This document shows positions 1 through 7,440 of a stretch of DNA of 19,614 bases, piece by piece. The position numbers and the translations under genes were made by a program. Within the stretch, counting starts at the first letter, position 1; each line of letters opens with the position of its first letter. The DNA comes from CAYZXK01 sp964482395 (lineage in GTDB: Bacteria; Planctomycetota; Phycisphaerae; UBA1845; Fen-1342): assembly GCA_964482395.1 (NCBI GenBank), contig CAYZXK010000170.1, forward strand, positions 1-19,614. Reading direction: 5' to 3'. The notes beneath the pieces were generated by a model. The model was given only the letters and a program-made list of their open reading frames with translations. It was not told where the DNA came from and ran no database searches.

Positions 1-137
1 GATCGTGTACGGTCTGGTGGCGTACTACAACGCCAAGTACGCCACGCGGGTCTGCAAAGAATTCCGGGAGGTCCGCGGTGTGGCCTGAAATGCCCTTCTT
101 AACCCGCAACAATTACACACGGGAATTGACGTTACCG
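1..137 (+). repeat. Left arm of a 137-bp perfect inverted repeat
   Basis: Bases 1-137 are identical, base for base, to the reverse complement of 19475-19611. The identity ends abruptly at 137/138 on the inner side and runs off the window on the outer side. The first 88 bases are the end of a reading frame and the last 49 are non-coding, so the repeated unit covers a gene end plus its downstream flank. That pattern fits a multi-copy element such as an insertion sequence or a duplicated gene. No transposase motif, target duplication or known terminal repeat can be assigned from this fragment. Confidence 0.95.
2..88 (+). CDS. C-terminal fragment of an unidentified, duplicated protein
   Basis: An open frame runs in from the window edge, codes for 28 residues and stops at TGA 86-88. 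It begins IVYGLVAYYNAKYATR and ends REVRGVA. The same 28 codons lie in the right-hand repeat arm on the opposite strand, so the gene occurs at least twice. The fragment is Tyr-rich and then basic, with no recognisable catalytic motif. A transposase C-terminus is possible because of the repeated context, but this is inference only. The N-terminal part is outside the window. Confidence 0.4.
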   Translation: MVYGLVAYYNAKYATRVCKEFREVRGVA

Positions 138-305
138 CCGGGCCCCAAGCCAGGCCTGCAAGGTCCCTATTATTCCCGCACACCATTCACCCAGTGGCGG
201 CGGCTGGCGGCCGGTGCCCGCCTGCGAGCCGAGGTACCTTATTCGAGCGGCCCTTGTTAAGCTTCCCTCCGCGATCAGCTCAGCACCCGTTGCAGGAGCA
301 ACCTG

Positions 306-830
306 ATGTCCGACTCGGACCTGGCCCGGCAGTTCGTTGAGTACGCCGCAGTCAAACTGGACGAGCTACGCGAGCAGCTTGTCCGGTGCGTTGGGTTGCT
401 GACCGAAGAGGAAATCTGGAACCGTCACAACCGCCACACTAACAGCATCGGCAACCTGGTCCTCCACTTGACCGGCAATGTGCGCCAGTGGATTCTGGGC
501 GGTCTGGGTGGGGAGCCCGTGGTTCGCGATCGACGGGCCGAATTCGCCGAGCCTGGCCCGGTGCCGACCGCGGACCTGCTGGCCCAGCTTCAGAACGCGG
601 TCAGCCGGGCCACAGCGATACTGCGGCGGCTGGATGCATCAGCCCTGACTAGGCGGCACAGCATCCAGGGCTACGAAATCAGCGGACTGGTGGCGGTTTT
701 TCACGTGGTCGAGCATTTTTCGGGCCACGTCGCCCAGATCGTTCACATGACCAAAGTGTTCAGGGACGTTGATCTCACGCGATACGACGTCGACGGTCGC
801 AAGCTCAGGGGTTATCCGCAAGTTCCCTAG
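306..830 (+). CDS. DinB-family (DUF1572-like) putative metal-dependent protein
   Basis: This 174-residue protein has the size and helical pattern of the DinB/YfiT four-helix-bundle superfamily, and its NSIGNLVLHLTGN segment (residues 46-58) resembles the DUF1572 branch. Three histidines sit where DinB proteins bind a divalent metal: H54 in the second helix and H137/H141 in the HFSGHVAQI motif near the C-terminus. Family members include thiol transferases and many proteins of unknown reaction, so no substrate can be given. The ATG at 306 follows AGGAG (294-298) at a 7-nt spacing. The gene stands alone, downstream of the left repeat arm and convergent with tRNA-Gln. No signal peptide or membrane segment is seen, so it is probably cytoplasmic. 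Confidence 0.85.
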   Translation: MSDSDLARQFVEYAAVKLDELREQLVRCVGLLTEEEIWNRHNRHTNSIGNLVLHLTGNVRQWILGGLGGEPVVRDRRAEFAEPGPVPTADLLAQLQNAVSRATAILRRLDASALTRRHSIQGYEISGLVAVFHVVEHFSGHVAQIVHMTKVFRDVDLTRYDVDGRKLRGYPQVP

Positions 831-903
831 GTTTCGTGGGCCTTGCAGAGCCCGGGGAAGTGTTTGAGCCGGCGGGGCGCAATAAAGTGGGCCGGCGGTC
901 GGG

Positions 904-923
904 ACGTGCGGGGGGGGACACGT
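904..923. other. G8 tract inside a short inverted repeat
   Basis: ACGTG (904-908) and CACGT (919-923) form a 5-bp inverted repeat around a run of eight G residues (910-917). It lies in the 259-bp gap between the DinB gene and tRNA-Gln, where I see no credible gene. A homopolymer of this length is unusual for the window. No function can be assigned. Confidence 0.35.
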
Positions 924-1089
924 ACGCCGACGCAGTCCGGCCCGGGGTTCGAAAGCTTGGCTTACCGCCGAGCTCCGATATTATCGTCTCCGGCGCTAGC
1001 TCGCAACCTGCCCGGCCAAGAGTCTAGAGTCTCGCGTCACTCATTGGCCGCCATGCAGGTAGTCTATAAACCGCTCGGCTGTCCGTCAA

Positions 1090-1160
1090 CTGGGGATCCA
1101 GGATTCGAACCTGAACTAACTGATCCAGAGTCAGTCGTGCTACCGTTACACTAATCCCCA
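1090..1160 (-). tRNA. tRNA-Gln (anticodon CUG)
   Basis: Read on the minus strand, this 71-nt gene folds as a cloverleaf. The acceptor stem TGGGGAT pairs with ATCCCCA, and a short D arm contains GGTA. The anticodon stem ACTGA/TCAGT encloses loop CTCTGGA with anticodon CTG, and the T arm has the TTCGAAT loop. The discriminator base is G (1090), as expected for glutamine tRNAs, and the U1-A72 pair is also typical of Gln. The 3' CCA is not encoded, so it must be added by a CCA-adding enzyme. It decodes CAG. It lies alone between two protein genes, and a plausible promoter is 17 bp upstream. Confidence 0.96.
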
Positions 1161-1177
1161 ACTCACTGCGCCCGATT

Positions 1178-1206
1178 AGCTTAGGAAGATCGGCGGGCCA
1201 AATCAA
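1178..1206 (-). promoter_or_regulatory. Putative sigma-70 promoter of tRNA-Gln
   Basis: On the minus strand TTGATT (1206-1201) and TAAGCT (1183-1178) are separated by 17 bp. The -10 box ends 17 bp before the first base of tRNA-Gln, giving a short leader. Both boxes match four of six consensus positions, so this is reasonable but untested. Confidence 0.4.
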
Positions 1207-1399
1207 CCTCCTCAGCTCAACTTTTTGCAACGCACTGACTGGCAGCGGCTTACGCTCCAAGTCGCCTCCGGCCGACCGGCACGGCCCCAGATACCATCGG
1301 CCGAGCCCAGAGCCGGCGTTTTGCCGCACTCCCGCGGGGTTCAGCCCCTGCTAAGCCGAGGGGGCACCACGGGCTTGTTTCCAGTATCGGATTGTCAAG

Positions 1400-1422
1400 G
1401 CCGGCGGTTATCCGGTGCCGGC
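1400..1422 (-). terminator. Weak candidate terminator hairpin after the M6 protease gene
   Basis: GCCGGC at 1400-1405 and again at 1417-1422 can pair (the hexamer is its own complement) across an 11-nt loop that contains GG/CC. It lies about 34 bp beyond the protease stop codon. No T-tract follows on the minus strand, so it would be a non-canonical terminator at best. The remainder of the 295-bp gap up to tRNA-Gln shows no gene. Confidence 0.25.
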
Positions 1423-1455
1423 AGCAAGCGGACCGGCGTACAGCCCCTGCCTCTT

Positions 1456-3531
1456 TCAACCCCGTCCCAGCAGCACATCGATGAACGGGCGAATGTCCCC
1501 GAAGTTCACGCTCCCGTCGCCATTGATGTCGCCATTGATCCGGACGCAATCCGGAAGGGCCGCCAGATAAAGCTGCTCCGACTGTAGCAAAAGCACAAAG
1601 GGATTTATGTCGCGTTTATCGACCAGACCGTCGCAGTTGAGGTCGGCCGGCATCCACTCGCACTCGTCCGGGACGCCGTCGTGGTTGTCATCGGGTGAAG
1701 TGGTGCCCGCCTCGCACTCGTCCGGAATGCCGTTGCCGTTGCAGTCGTAACTCCAGCCCCCGTTCACATCGCACTCGTCGATCTGCCCGTTGGCATTACA
1801 GTCCAGGCACCAGAAGCTGCCGTCGCAATCGGCCATATCAACGTAGTCAGGAATATAGTTGTAGTTGCAGTCCGGTCCGTCCAAAAAGCAGAAGCTCATG
1901 GTCGGGGCGGATGGGCTGATCATCAGAATGTGAAGGTTGGATACCTCTCCGCTCCACCAGTTGGTATTGGGGCTGGTTTCCGGCGTACACTGTGTGCGCC
2001 CCAGCGATGGCCACAAGTCCGTGCTGTCCCCGTAGTTCCGGTTGCGCTCCAGATCCCATTTCCCGTCCGCCTGCACCAGAGTGACGCGGTAGTGCAATTC
2101 CGGCGTTTGCTGCTGGTGGTTGTTGCTTCCCAGCGTATCCACGTGCCAGATCGCAAGCCCGTCGTCCGGTAACTGCGCATCGCGCCCCACGCGCTGACGG
2201 TTCTCGATCAGGTAGTATTCGTTCTCCGCGGTCGGATGCGGGAACTTGTAGATCGTGTTGCTGTCCGAAGGGACCGGCAGATTGCATTGGAATGACGTCA
2301 GCAGAATGGTATTGGCCCAGCCGGCGATGTACTTCATGTATGCGCAGGGCTGACAAGGATTGGTGTCGACAGTGCCGTAGCACATCAGGCAGAATTGTCC
2401 CACCCCGGTGGAGTCATAATCATAGTCGTAAAGGTCCGGCCAGCCCATCAGCATGTGGCCGTTCTCATGGCAGAAAGTCTGCAAACGCAGCATGTTCTGC
2501 ATGTCGGTCATCTGGTAGCGGCGTGTGCACACGCCGTCGGCGCAAAAGTAGACATGGCCCGCGTGCGGCCACAGCCCCTCGGCCCAGGCGCTCTCGCTGT
2601 ATCCGGCGTAAAAGCAGTTCAAGGCGTCAACCGTGCCGTCGGCGTCCGCGTCGAACTGCGCGTAATCCAGACCGTTGGCTTCAAGGTAGTTAAGGGCTTC
2701 CAGAATCAGCTCGCGGGCGCGCTCGCCAAAGGGCACGTTTGGGTCGGTGTAATAGGACTTGGGGTGAAGGGCGCGATAATACGACGCGGGCACATAGTTG
2801 GTATAGGTCAACAGGTTATCGGAAACGTCATAGAAGTAATCGCGCACCGATCCATTGTTGCCATAACCGACATAGCCGACCTTGTTGCAGTACTTCTCTA
2901 CCTCCGCCGGCGGGATGGTTCCGGGATCGTCGGAAAAGTCTATCAGCAGGCAGAGGCCGAGCACCTGGCCGGTGGTTGGGCCGCGATCGGGCAGCCCACG
3001 GGGCGGGGCGTGGGGGCCTTCCCATTGGCGGCGCTCGAAGTCCGCCCGAGCGGCTGCGGCCTGGGCCCGAGCGGCGGCAGCATTTATGCGTAGATGCTTC
3101 TCCAGTCCGGCCGGCGGAGGCTGGTCGGCCAGTACGCCGGTGGACAGAAGCAGGTCGCCGTCCTCTGACAATTGGGCATAGCAGATGTAGCGGCTGACCG
3201 GATCGCGAACCAGGGTGTAACCATCCAGCGTTTCGACCACCGAATAGAACTCATCACCCCATATCCGGACTTGAAGCAACTGACCATCCGGCTGGCGCAG
3301 CGGCAGGACCTTGCCCAGTACCACGTCGGCAGGCGAGCTGGAAACCAGCCAGCCACAACAGACCAGGACTGACAGCCACGCCGCCAGTTGGCGGCTGTAT
3401 CGGCCGGCCGATGAGGCCCGCCAGGCAAAAACTCCCCGAGCAGCAGCCTCGGCCTGCGTAAGACCACCCCCCGTGGCGATCCGACTCGGTTCCGGCCAGT
3501 TTCGGTTAAAGTTTTGAGGGTGGACCGGCAT
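1456..3531 (-). CDS. Secreted M6-family metalloprotease with C-terminal acidic repeats and dockerin-like module
   Basis: This 691-residue protein is a likely exported zinc protease. The catalytic motif HENGHMLMGWPD (residues 355-366) fits the M6 pattern HExGHxxGxxD, with H355, H359 and D366 as probable zinc ligands, E356 as catalytic base, and the following GVGQFCLM as the Met-turn region. A hydrophobic stretch (about 49-66) ending SSSPAD looks like a signal peptide with a long N-region. Residues about 550-625 hold Asp/Cys-rich DCNxNGxxDEC repeats. The end (about 629-691) has two DLNCDGLVD/DINGDGSVN calcium-loop repeats of dockerin type, common on planctomycete secreted proteins. I chose ATG 3531 because AGGAG (3544-3540) precedes it by 8 nt; an in-frame start at 3603 would add 24 residues. 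The substrate is unknown. Confidence 0.88.
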   Translation of the reverse strand: MPVHPQNFNRNWPEPSRIATGGGLTQAEAAARGVFAWRASSAGRYSRQLAAWLSVLVCCGWLVSSSPADVVLGKVLPLRQPDGQLLQVRIWGDEFYSVVETLDGYTLVRDPVSRYICYAQLSEDGDLLLSTGVLADQPPPAGLEKHLRINAAAARAQAAAARADFERRQWEGPHAPPRGLPDRGPTTGQVLGLCLLIDFSDDPGTIPPAEVEKYCNKVGYVGYGNNGSVRDYFYDVSDNLLTYTNYVPASYYRALHPKSYYTDPNVPFGERARELILEALNYLEANGLDYAQFDADADGTVDALNCFYAGYSESAWAEGLWPHAGHVYFCADGVCTRRYQMTDMQNMLRLQTFCHENGHMLMGWPDLYDYDYDSTGVGQFCLMCYGTVDTNPCQPCAYMKYIAGWANTILLTSFQCNLPVPSDSNTIYKFPHPTAENEYYLIENRQRVGRDAQLPDDGLAIWHVDTLGSNNHQQQTPELHYRVTLVQADGKWDLERNRNYGDSTDLWPSLGRTQCTPETSPNTNWWSGEVSNLHILMISPSAPTMSFCFLDGPDCNYNYIPDYVDMADCDGSFWCLDCNANGQIDECDVNGGWSYDCNGNGIPDECEAGTTSPDDNHDGVPDECEWMPADLNCDGLVDKRDINPFVLLLQSEQLYLAALPDCVRINGDINGDGSVNFGDIRPFIDVLLGRG

Positions 3532-3638
3532 GATGGGCACTCCTGAATGGACCCATTGGAGGCAGCCCCGTCGGTTGACGGGCGGCGGCAGCCAAAAAGC
3601 CACAACACTATCTTAGCATGATTCGCACGAGGATCGAA

Positions 3639-3654
3639 TCCGCATCGCTGCGGA
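3639..3654 (-). terminator. Hairpin downstream of metH, possible terminator
   Basis: TCCGCA (3639-3644) and TGCGGA (3649-3654) form a perfect 6-bp stem with a 4-nt loop, about 48 bp past the metH stop codon. Only a short T-containing sequence follows on the minus strand, so intrinsic termination is uncertain. A second dyad, GATTCG/CGAATC (3620-3625 and 3635-3640), overlaps its edge and lies upstream of the protease gene, so the region could instead be regulatory. Confidence 0.3.
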
Positions 3655-3702
3655 GCACGAATGCCGGCCCGATAAGCGTTTGGTGCCGCCGGGCGGTCCC
3701 TG

Positions 3703-6700
3703 CTAGACGCTGAAGTACCGGGCGGCCGGGTGGTACGTTATGAGTGCGGTCGTGGAGTACTCGGGATCGAGCTGGCAGGTCTCGGTCAGCCTGACGCCGA
3801 CTCGCTCGGCACCGAGCATTCGCAGCAGGTGAGCCTGATCCTCCAGGTCAGGGCAGGCGGGGTAGCCGAAGCTGTACCGGCTGCCTTGATACCCCTGTCG
3901 GAAGAGCTTGGCCGGTTCGGGGGCGTCCAGGCCGGCCACGCCCAGTTCCAGGCGGACGCGCCTGTGTGTGTACTCGGCCAGGGCTTCGGCCAGTTCGGCG
4001 CCCAGGCCGTGCATGAAGACGTACTGCTGGTACTGACCCTGCTGGAACAGTTGGCGGGCTGCCGCGCCGAAATGACTGCCGACGGTCACCAGCGACGCGG
4101 CGACCACATCGACGATCCCGTCCTGGATCGGTCGCCAGAAATCGGCCAGGCACCAGTACGGGTGCTTGCGCTGTCGGGGAAAGCGGAAACGGGCGATCAC
4201 CTCGCGATGGTGTTCCGGGCGGTCGATCGTGCCGCTGGGGGGACCGAAGATCAGCAGTTCATCGTGGTCCGAGTTTCCGGGCCAGTATCCGTAGACCGCC
4301 TGCGGGGCGGCGAGCCCTTGCTGCCGGCACCGTTCAACCAGGTCCCGGTAGATCGGGCGGACGTGGGCCTCCAGATACTCTTTCCACTGGCCGGCGGTTC
4401 GTTGCTCTCGACGGAATCCCCAGTGCACCTGGAAAAGCATTCGCTCATTGAGATAGGCCAAAGCGGCGTCCAGGTCGATCCTTTCCAGGACCCGCGAGCC
4501 CCAGAAGGGGGGGCGTGGGACGGGGTGATCGTGGCCGATGTCGGAGCGGGCGGGCCTTGGACCTACGGGCAGGGTGCGTGCTGCGGCCGGCCTGGCAAGC
4601 TCCGGGCCGGCCAGGCCCGCATCGGGCTGTGCGATCTGGGCTTCGGCCAACCTTGCCCGTCGGGCGGCCTTCGTATCCAGCGGCTTGAGTCCGTACCGCT
4701 GCTCGGCCAGCAGTTGGACCTGCTCCGGCGTTCGGATTTCAATCGGTGGCCGAGCCTCGACTTCCACCGGCCGGCTCGCCCCCACCCGTTCCATCAATCG
4801 CAGCCCCTCGAAGGCATCCCGGGCATAGAAGAGCGGGCCGCGATAAACGGTCCGCAACTCATCCTCGACGTACTGCCGGGTGAGAGCCGCGCCCCCCAAG
4901 ATCACCGGGACGCGGATCCCGCGCTGGTTGAGCACTTCCAGGTCCTCCCGCATGACCTGGGTGGACCTGACCAGCAGGCCGCTCAGGCCGATCGCGTCGG
5001 CCTGATGCTCGTGGAGAGCGTGAATGACGTTGCCGATCGGCTGGCGGATGCCCAGGTTGTAGACCGTGTAGCCATTGTTGGTCAGGAGGATGTCGACCAG
5101 GTTCTTGCCGATGTCGTGAACGTCGCCCCGCACGGTTGCCAGGATGATCTTCCCTCGGGACTGGCCGATCTGGCGCGGCAGGTGGGGCTGGAGGTAGGCG
5201 ACCGCGGCCTTCATCGTTTCGGCCGAGCGGAGTACGAACGGAAGCTGCATCTGGCCGGAGCCGAAAAGCTGACCGACTTCCCGCATGCCCTCCAGCAGCA
5301 GGTCGTTGAGGATGGCAACCGCCGGGTATTTGCGCAGGGCTTCCTCCAGGTCGGCATGAAGTCCGGCTTTCTGACCGTCGATGATTCGCTGCCGGAGGCG
5401 GTCTTCGATCGGCAGAGAGCTGGCTTGAACGCGGGTCCGGGTCGGCCGGCGGTCGGCCAGCAGGCTGACGAATCGTTCGAGCGGGTCCCCGTCGCTCCGG
5501 CGGTCGTAGATCAGGTCCAGCGCGGCCTGCCAGTGTTCCTGGGGGATCTGGTTGCGGGGCAGGATTTTTCCGGCATGAACGATGGCCGCGGTCAGGCCGC
5601 GTTGGCAGGCCTCGTACAGGAACGCCGAATTCAGCACCACCCGGGCCCCGGGCTGCAACCCGAAGCTGACGTTGCTGATGCCCAGGATGGTCTGGCAGTT
5701 GGGAAAACGCTTGCCGACCCGTTCCAGTCCGTCCAGGGTTTCCAGGGCCAGCCGCCGGTCTTCAGGGTTGCCGGTGGTGATGGGGAAGGTCAGGCAGTCG
5801 AAGAAGATGTCCTCTTCTCGTATGCCGTAGTGACCGGTCAGCAGGTCATGCAGCCTTGTGGCCACGGCGAGCTTCCGGGCCTCGGTCTTGGCCATGGCTT
5901 CCTGCGGGTCATCGTCGATGGTCAGAGCGACGACCGCGGCTCCGTATTGGCGCAGCAACCGGCAGACGCGGTCGAGCTTCTGCCCCCCGCCTTCGAGGCT
6001 GACCGAGTTGACGATGCACTTGCCGCCGGCCAGTTTCAGCGCGGCCTCGATCACCCCGGGGTCGGTGCTGTCCAGCATCAGCGGAGCGTCCAGGTCGCTT
6101 CCCAGCCGCTGGACAACCTGCCGCATGTCGGCCGCCGCGTCCCGGCCCACGGCGTCCACACACACGTCCAGCACATGAGCTCCCTCTTCGAGTTGCTCGC
6201 GGGCCAGGGCGACCACGGCGTCCAGGTCGCTCTCGGCCAGGTAACGCTTGAATTGTCGGGAGCCGTTGACGTTGCAGCGTTCGCCGACGATCAGGAAGCT
6301 GGTTTCCTGACGAACGGGGACGGTTCGATACAGGCTGCTGACGGCCGGCTCGTGGGTGATTTGACGTGGCCCGGGTCGCAGGCCGCTCACGGCCTGCACT
6401 ACCGCCTGCAAGTGAGCTGGAGTGGTGCCACAGCAGCCGCCCACGATGTTAACTCCCTCCCGCAGCACGAACTGCCGCAGCCAGTCGGCTAGCTCACTTG
6501 GCGTAAGCGGGAAGCGGGGCCGTCCATCAACGATTTCCGGCAGGCCGGCGTTGGGCAGGACGCTGAGATATCGGGAGCAGTGCCGGGACAGACAACGGAC
6601 GTGCTCGGCCATCTCCCGCGGCCCCAAAGCACAATTCAGCCCGATTACCCCGACCTCGGGAAAGGCCTCCAGAATCACCACGGCGGCGGCGGTTTCGGTC

Positions 6701-7302
6701 CCCATCAGCATGGTTCCGGTGGCCTCGACGGTGATCTGGCACATCAGCGGCACCTGCCGACCGCAGGCCTCGAAGGCCAGCCGGGCGGCATGGATGGCGG
6801 CCTTGGCTTGCAAAATGTCCTGACAGGTCTCGATCAATAGCACGTCTACCCCCCCGTCCAACAGCCCGCGGGCCTGCTCCAGATAGCCGCTCACCAATTC
6901 GTCATAGCCGATCTGGCGGAGCGAGATCAATTTTGTGCCCGGACCGATCGAGCCGGCCACGAACCGGGGCCGGTCGGGGGTGGCAAAGGCCCGACAGGCC
7001 CGACCTGCGATCTGAGCGGCCCGGAAGTTCAGCTCGTAGACCCGATCGGCCAGGCCGAATTCGGCCAGCACCACCGGGTTGGCTCCGAAGCTGTTGGTCT
7101 CGACCGCGTCACAGCCCACTTCCAGGAAGCTGCGGTGAATCTGCTCGACCACGTCGGGCCGGGTCTGGACCAGGATTTCCGAACAGTTTTCATGTCCGTC
7201 ATAGTCGGCCAGGGGCAGATTCAGGGCATGCAGGTTGGTACCCATGGCCCCGTCAAAGACCAGCACCCGCTGGCTAAGGCATTGCAAGAAAGATGCATCC
7301 AT
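3703..7302 (-). CDS. Cobalamin-dependent methionine synthase
   Basis: This 1199-residue protein is a full-length MetH, which transfers a methyl group from 5-methyl-tetrahydrofolate via cobalamin to homocysteine. The domains are in the usual order. The homocysteine barrel (about 10-305) has zinc ligands C224, C290 and C291. The pterin-binding barrel (about 335-600) starts near FLIVGERCNVNGSR. A four-helix cap (about 630-710) precedes the B12 domain with DVHDIG (727-732), where H729 is the lower cobalt ligand. After a Pro/Ala-rich linker (about 885-930), the C-terminal AdoMet reactivation domain includes RYSFGYPACP (1142-1151). Length is slightly below the E. coli enzyme. The gene is monocistronic and divergent from the TPR gene. 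No cobalamin or SAM riboswitch is evident in the 138-bp upstream gap. The start has a weak ribosome binding site. Confidence 0.97.
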   Translation of the reverse strand: MDASFLQCLSQRVLVFDGAMGTNLHALNLPLADYDGHENCSEILVQTRPDVVEQIHRSFLEVGCDAVETNSFGANPVVLAEFGLADRVYELNFRAAQIAGRACRAFATPDRPRFVAGSIGPGTKLISLRQIGYDELVSGYLEQARGLLDGGVDVLLIETCQDILQAKAAIHAARLAFEACGRQVPLMCQITVEATGTMLMGTETAAAVVILEAFPEVGVIGLNCALGPREMAEHVRCLSRHCSRYLSVLPNAGLPEIVDGRPRFPLTPSELADWLRQFVLREGVNIVGGCCGTTPAHLQAVVQAVSGLRPGPRQITHEPAVSSLYRTVPVRQETSFLIVGERCNVNGSRQFKRYLAESDLDAVVALAREQLEEGAHVLDVCVDAVGRDAAADMRQVVQRLGSDLDAPLMLDSTDPGVIEAALKLAGGKCIVNSVSLEGGGQKLDRVCRLLRQYGAAVVALTIDDDPQEAMAKTEARKLAVATRLHDLLTGHYGIREEDIFFDCLTFPITTGNPEDRRLALETLDGLERVGKRFPNCQTILGISNVSFGLQPGARVVLNSAFLYEACQRGLTAAIVHAGKILPRNQIPQEHWQAALDLIYDRRSDGDPLERFVSLLADRRPTRTRVQASSLPIEDRLRQRIIDGQKAGLHADLEEALRKYPAVAILNDLLLEGMREVGQLFGSGQMQLPFVLRSAETMKAAVAYLQPHLPRQIGQSRGKIILATVRGDVHDIGKNLVDILLTNNGYTVYNLGIRQPIGNVIHALHEHQADAIGLSGLLVRSTQVMREDLEVLNQRGIRVPVILGGAALTRQYVEDELRTVYRGPLFYARDAFEGLRLMERVGASRPVEVEARPPIEIRTPEQVQLLAEQRYGLKPLDTKAARRARLAEAQIAQPDAGLAGPELARPAAARTLPVGPRPARSDIGHDHPVPRPPFWGSRVLERIDLDAALAYLNERMLFQVHWGFRREQRTAGQWKEYLEAHVRPIYRDLVERCRQQGLAAPQAVYGYWPGNSDHDELLIFGPPSGTIDRPEHHREVIARFRFPRQRKHPYWCLADFWRPIQDGIVDVVAASLVTVGSHFGAAARQLFQQGQYQQYVFMHGLGAELAEALAEYTHRRVRLELGVAGLDAPEPAKLFRQGYQGSRYSFGYPACPDLEDQAHLLRMLGAERVGVRLTETCQLDPEYSTTALITYHPAARYFSV

Positions 7303-7361
7303 TTGGTCTACCCGGGCTCAGTCGGCGGCCGGGCGGGATCACAGCGGCCACCCCGGCGTGC

Positions 7362-7389
7362 TTGCCAGTTGGGGCCGCGGGCATATTAT
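7362..7389 (+). promoter_or_regulatory. Putative sigma-70 promoter of the TPR/alpha-CTD gene
   Basis: TTGCCA (7362-7367) and TATTAT (7384-7389) are separated by 16 bp, and transcription would start near 7396. This is the only AT-rich block in the intergenic region. An AGGAGG-like sequence (7391-7396) follows at once but has no start codon at a usable distance, so it is probably not a ribosome binding site. Confidence 0.45.
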
Positions 7390-7413
7390 AGGAGGTTCAC
7401 GGGCGGCTGCCTG
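7385..7413 (-). promoter_or_regulatory. Putative metH promoter sharing its -10 box with the divergent gene
   Basis: On the minus strand a perfect TATAAT (7390-7385) is preceded at 17 bp by the weak -35 CAGGCA (7413-7408, three of six consensus bases). Transcription would start near 7378, giving metH a leader of about 75 nt. The box overlaps the plus-strand -10 of the TPR gene. Confidence 0.4.
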
Positions 7414-7440
7414 TCCGCCAGGACTGCCAGGTGGAGCCAG

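Noticed and set aside
78..260. 60-codon frame starting GTG inside the left repeat arm, with a partner in the right arm
   Set aside because: Only the repeated part is shared. The frames diverge after the repeat boundary, there is no ribosome binding site, and the start overlaps the upstream coding end.
945..960. GGTTCGAAA resembling a tRNA T-loop
   Set aside because: The flanking bases do not pair as a T stem and no anticodon or acceptor arm is present around it.
3730..6492. A 920-codon open frame antisense to metH
   Set aside because: High GC keeps the opposite strand open. The translation has no domain, while the minus-strand MetH is complete with all motifs.
7391..7396. Strong Shine-Dalgarno-like AGGAGG upstream of the TPR gene
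   Set aside because: No ATG, GTG or TTG follows at 4-12 nt in any useful frame; it probably overlaps the transcription start.
7303..7440. Possible cobalamin or SAM riboswitch upstream of metH
   Set aside because: I could not find a B12-box or SAM-type core, and the space is short once the divergent promoter is accounted for.
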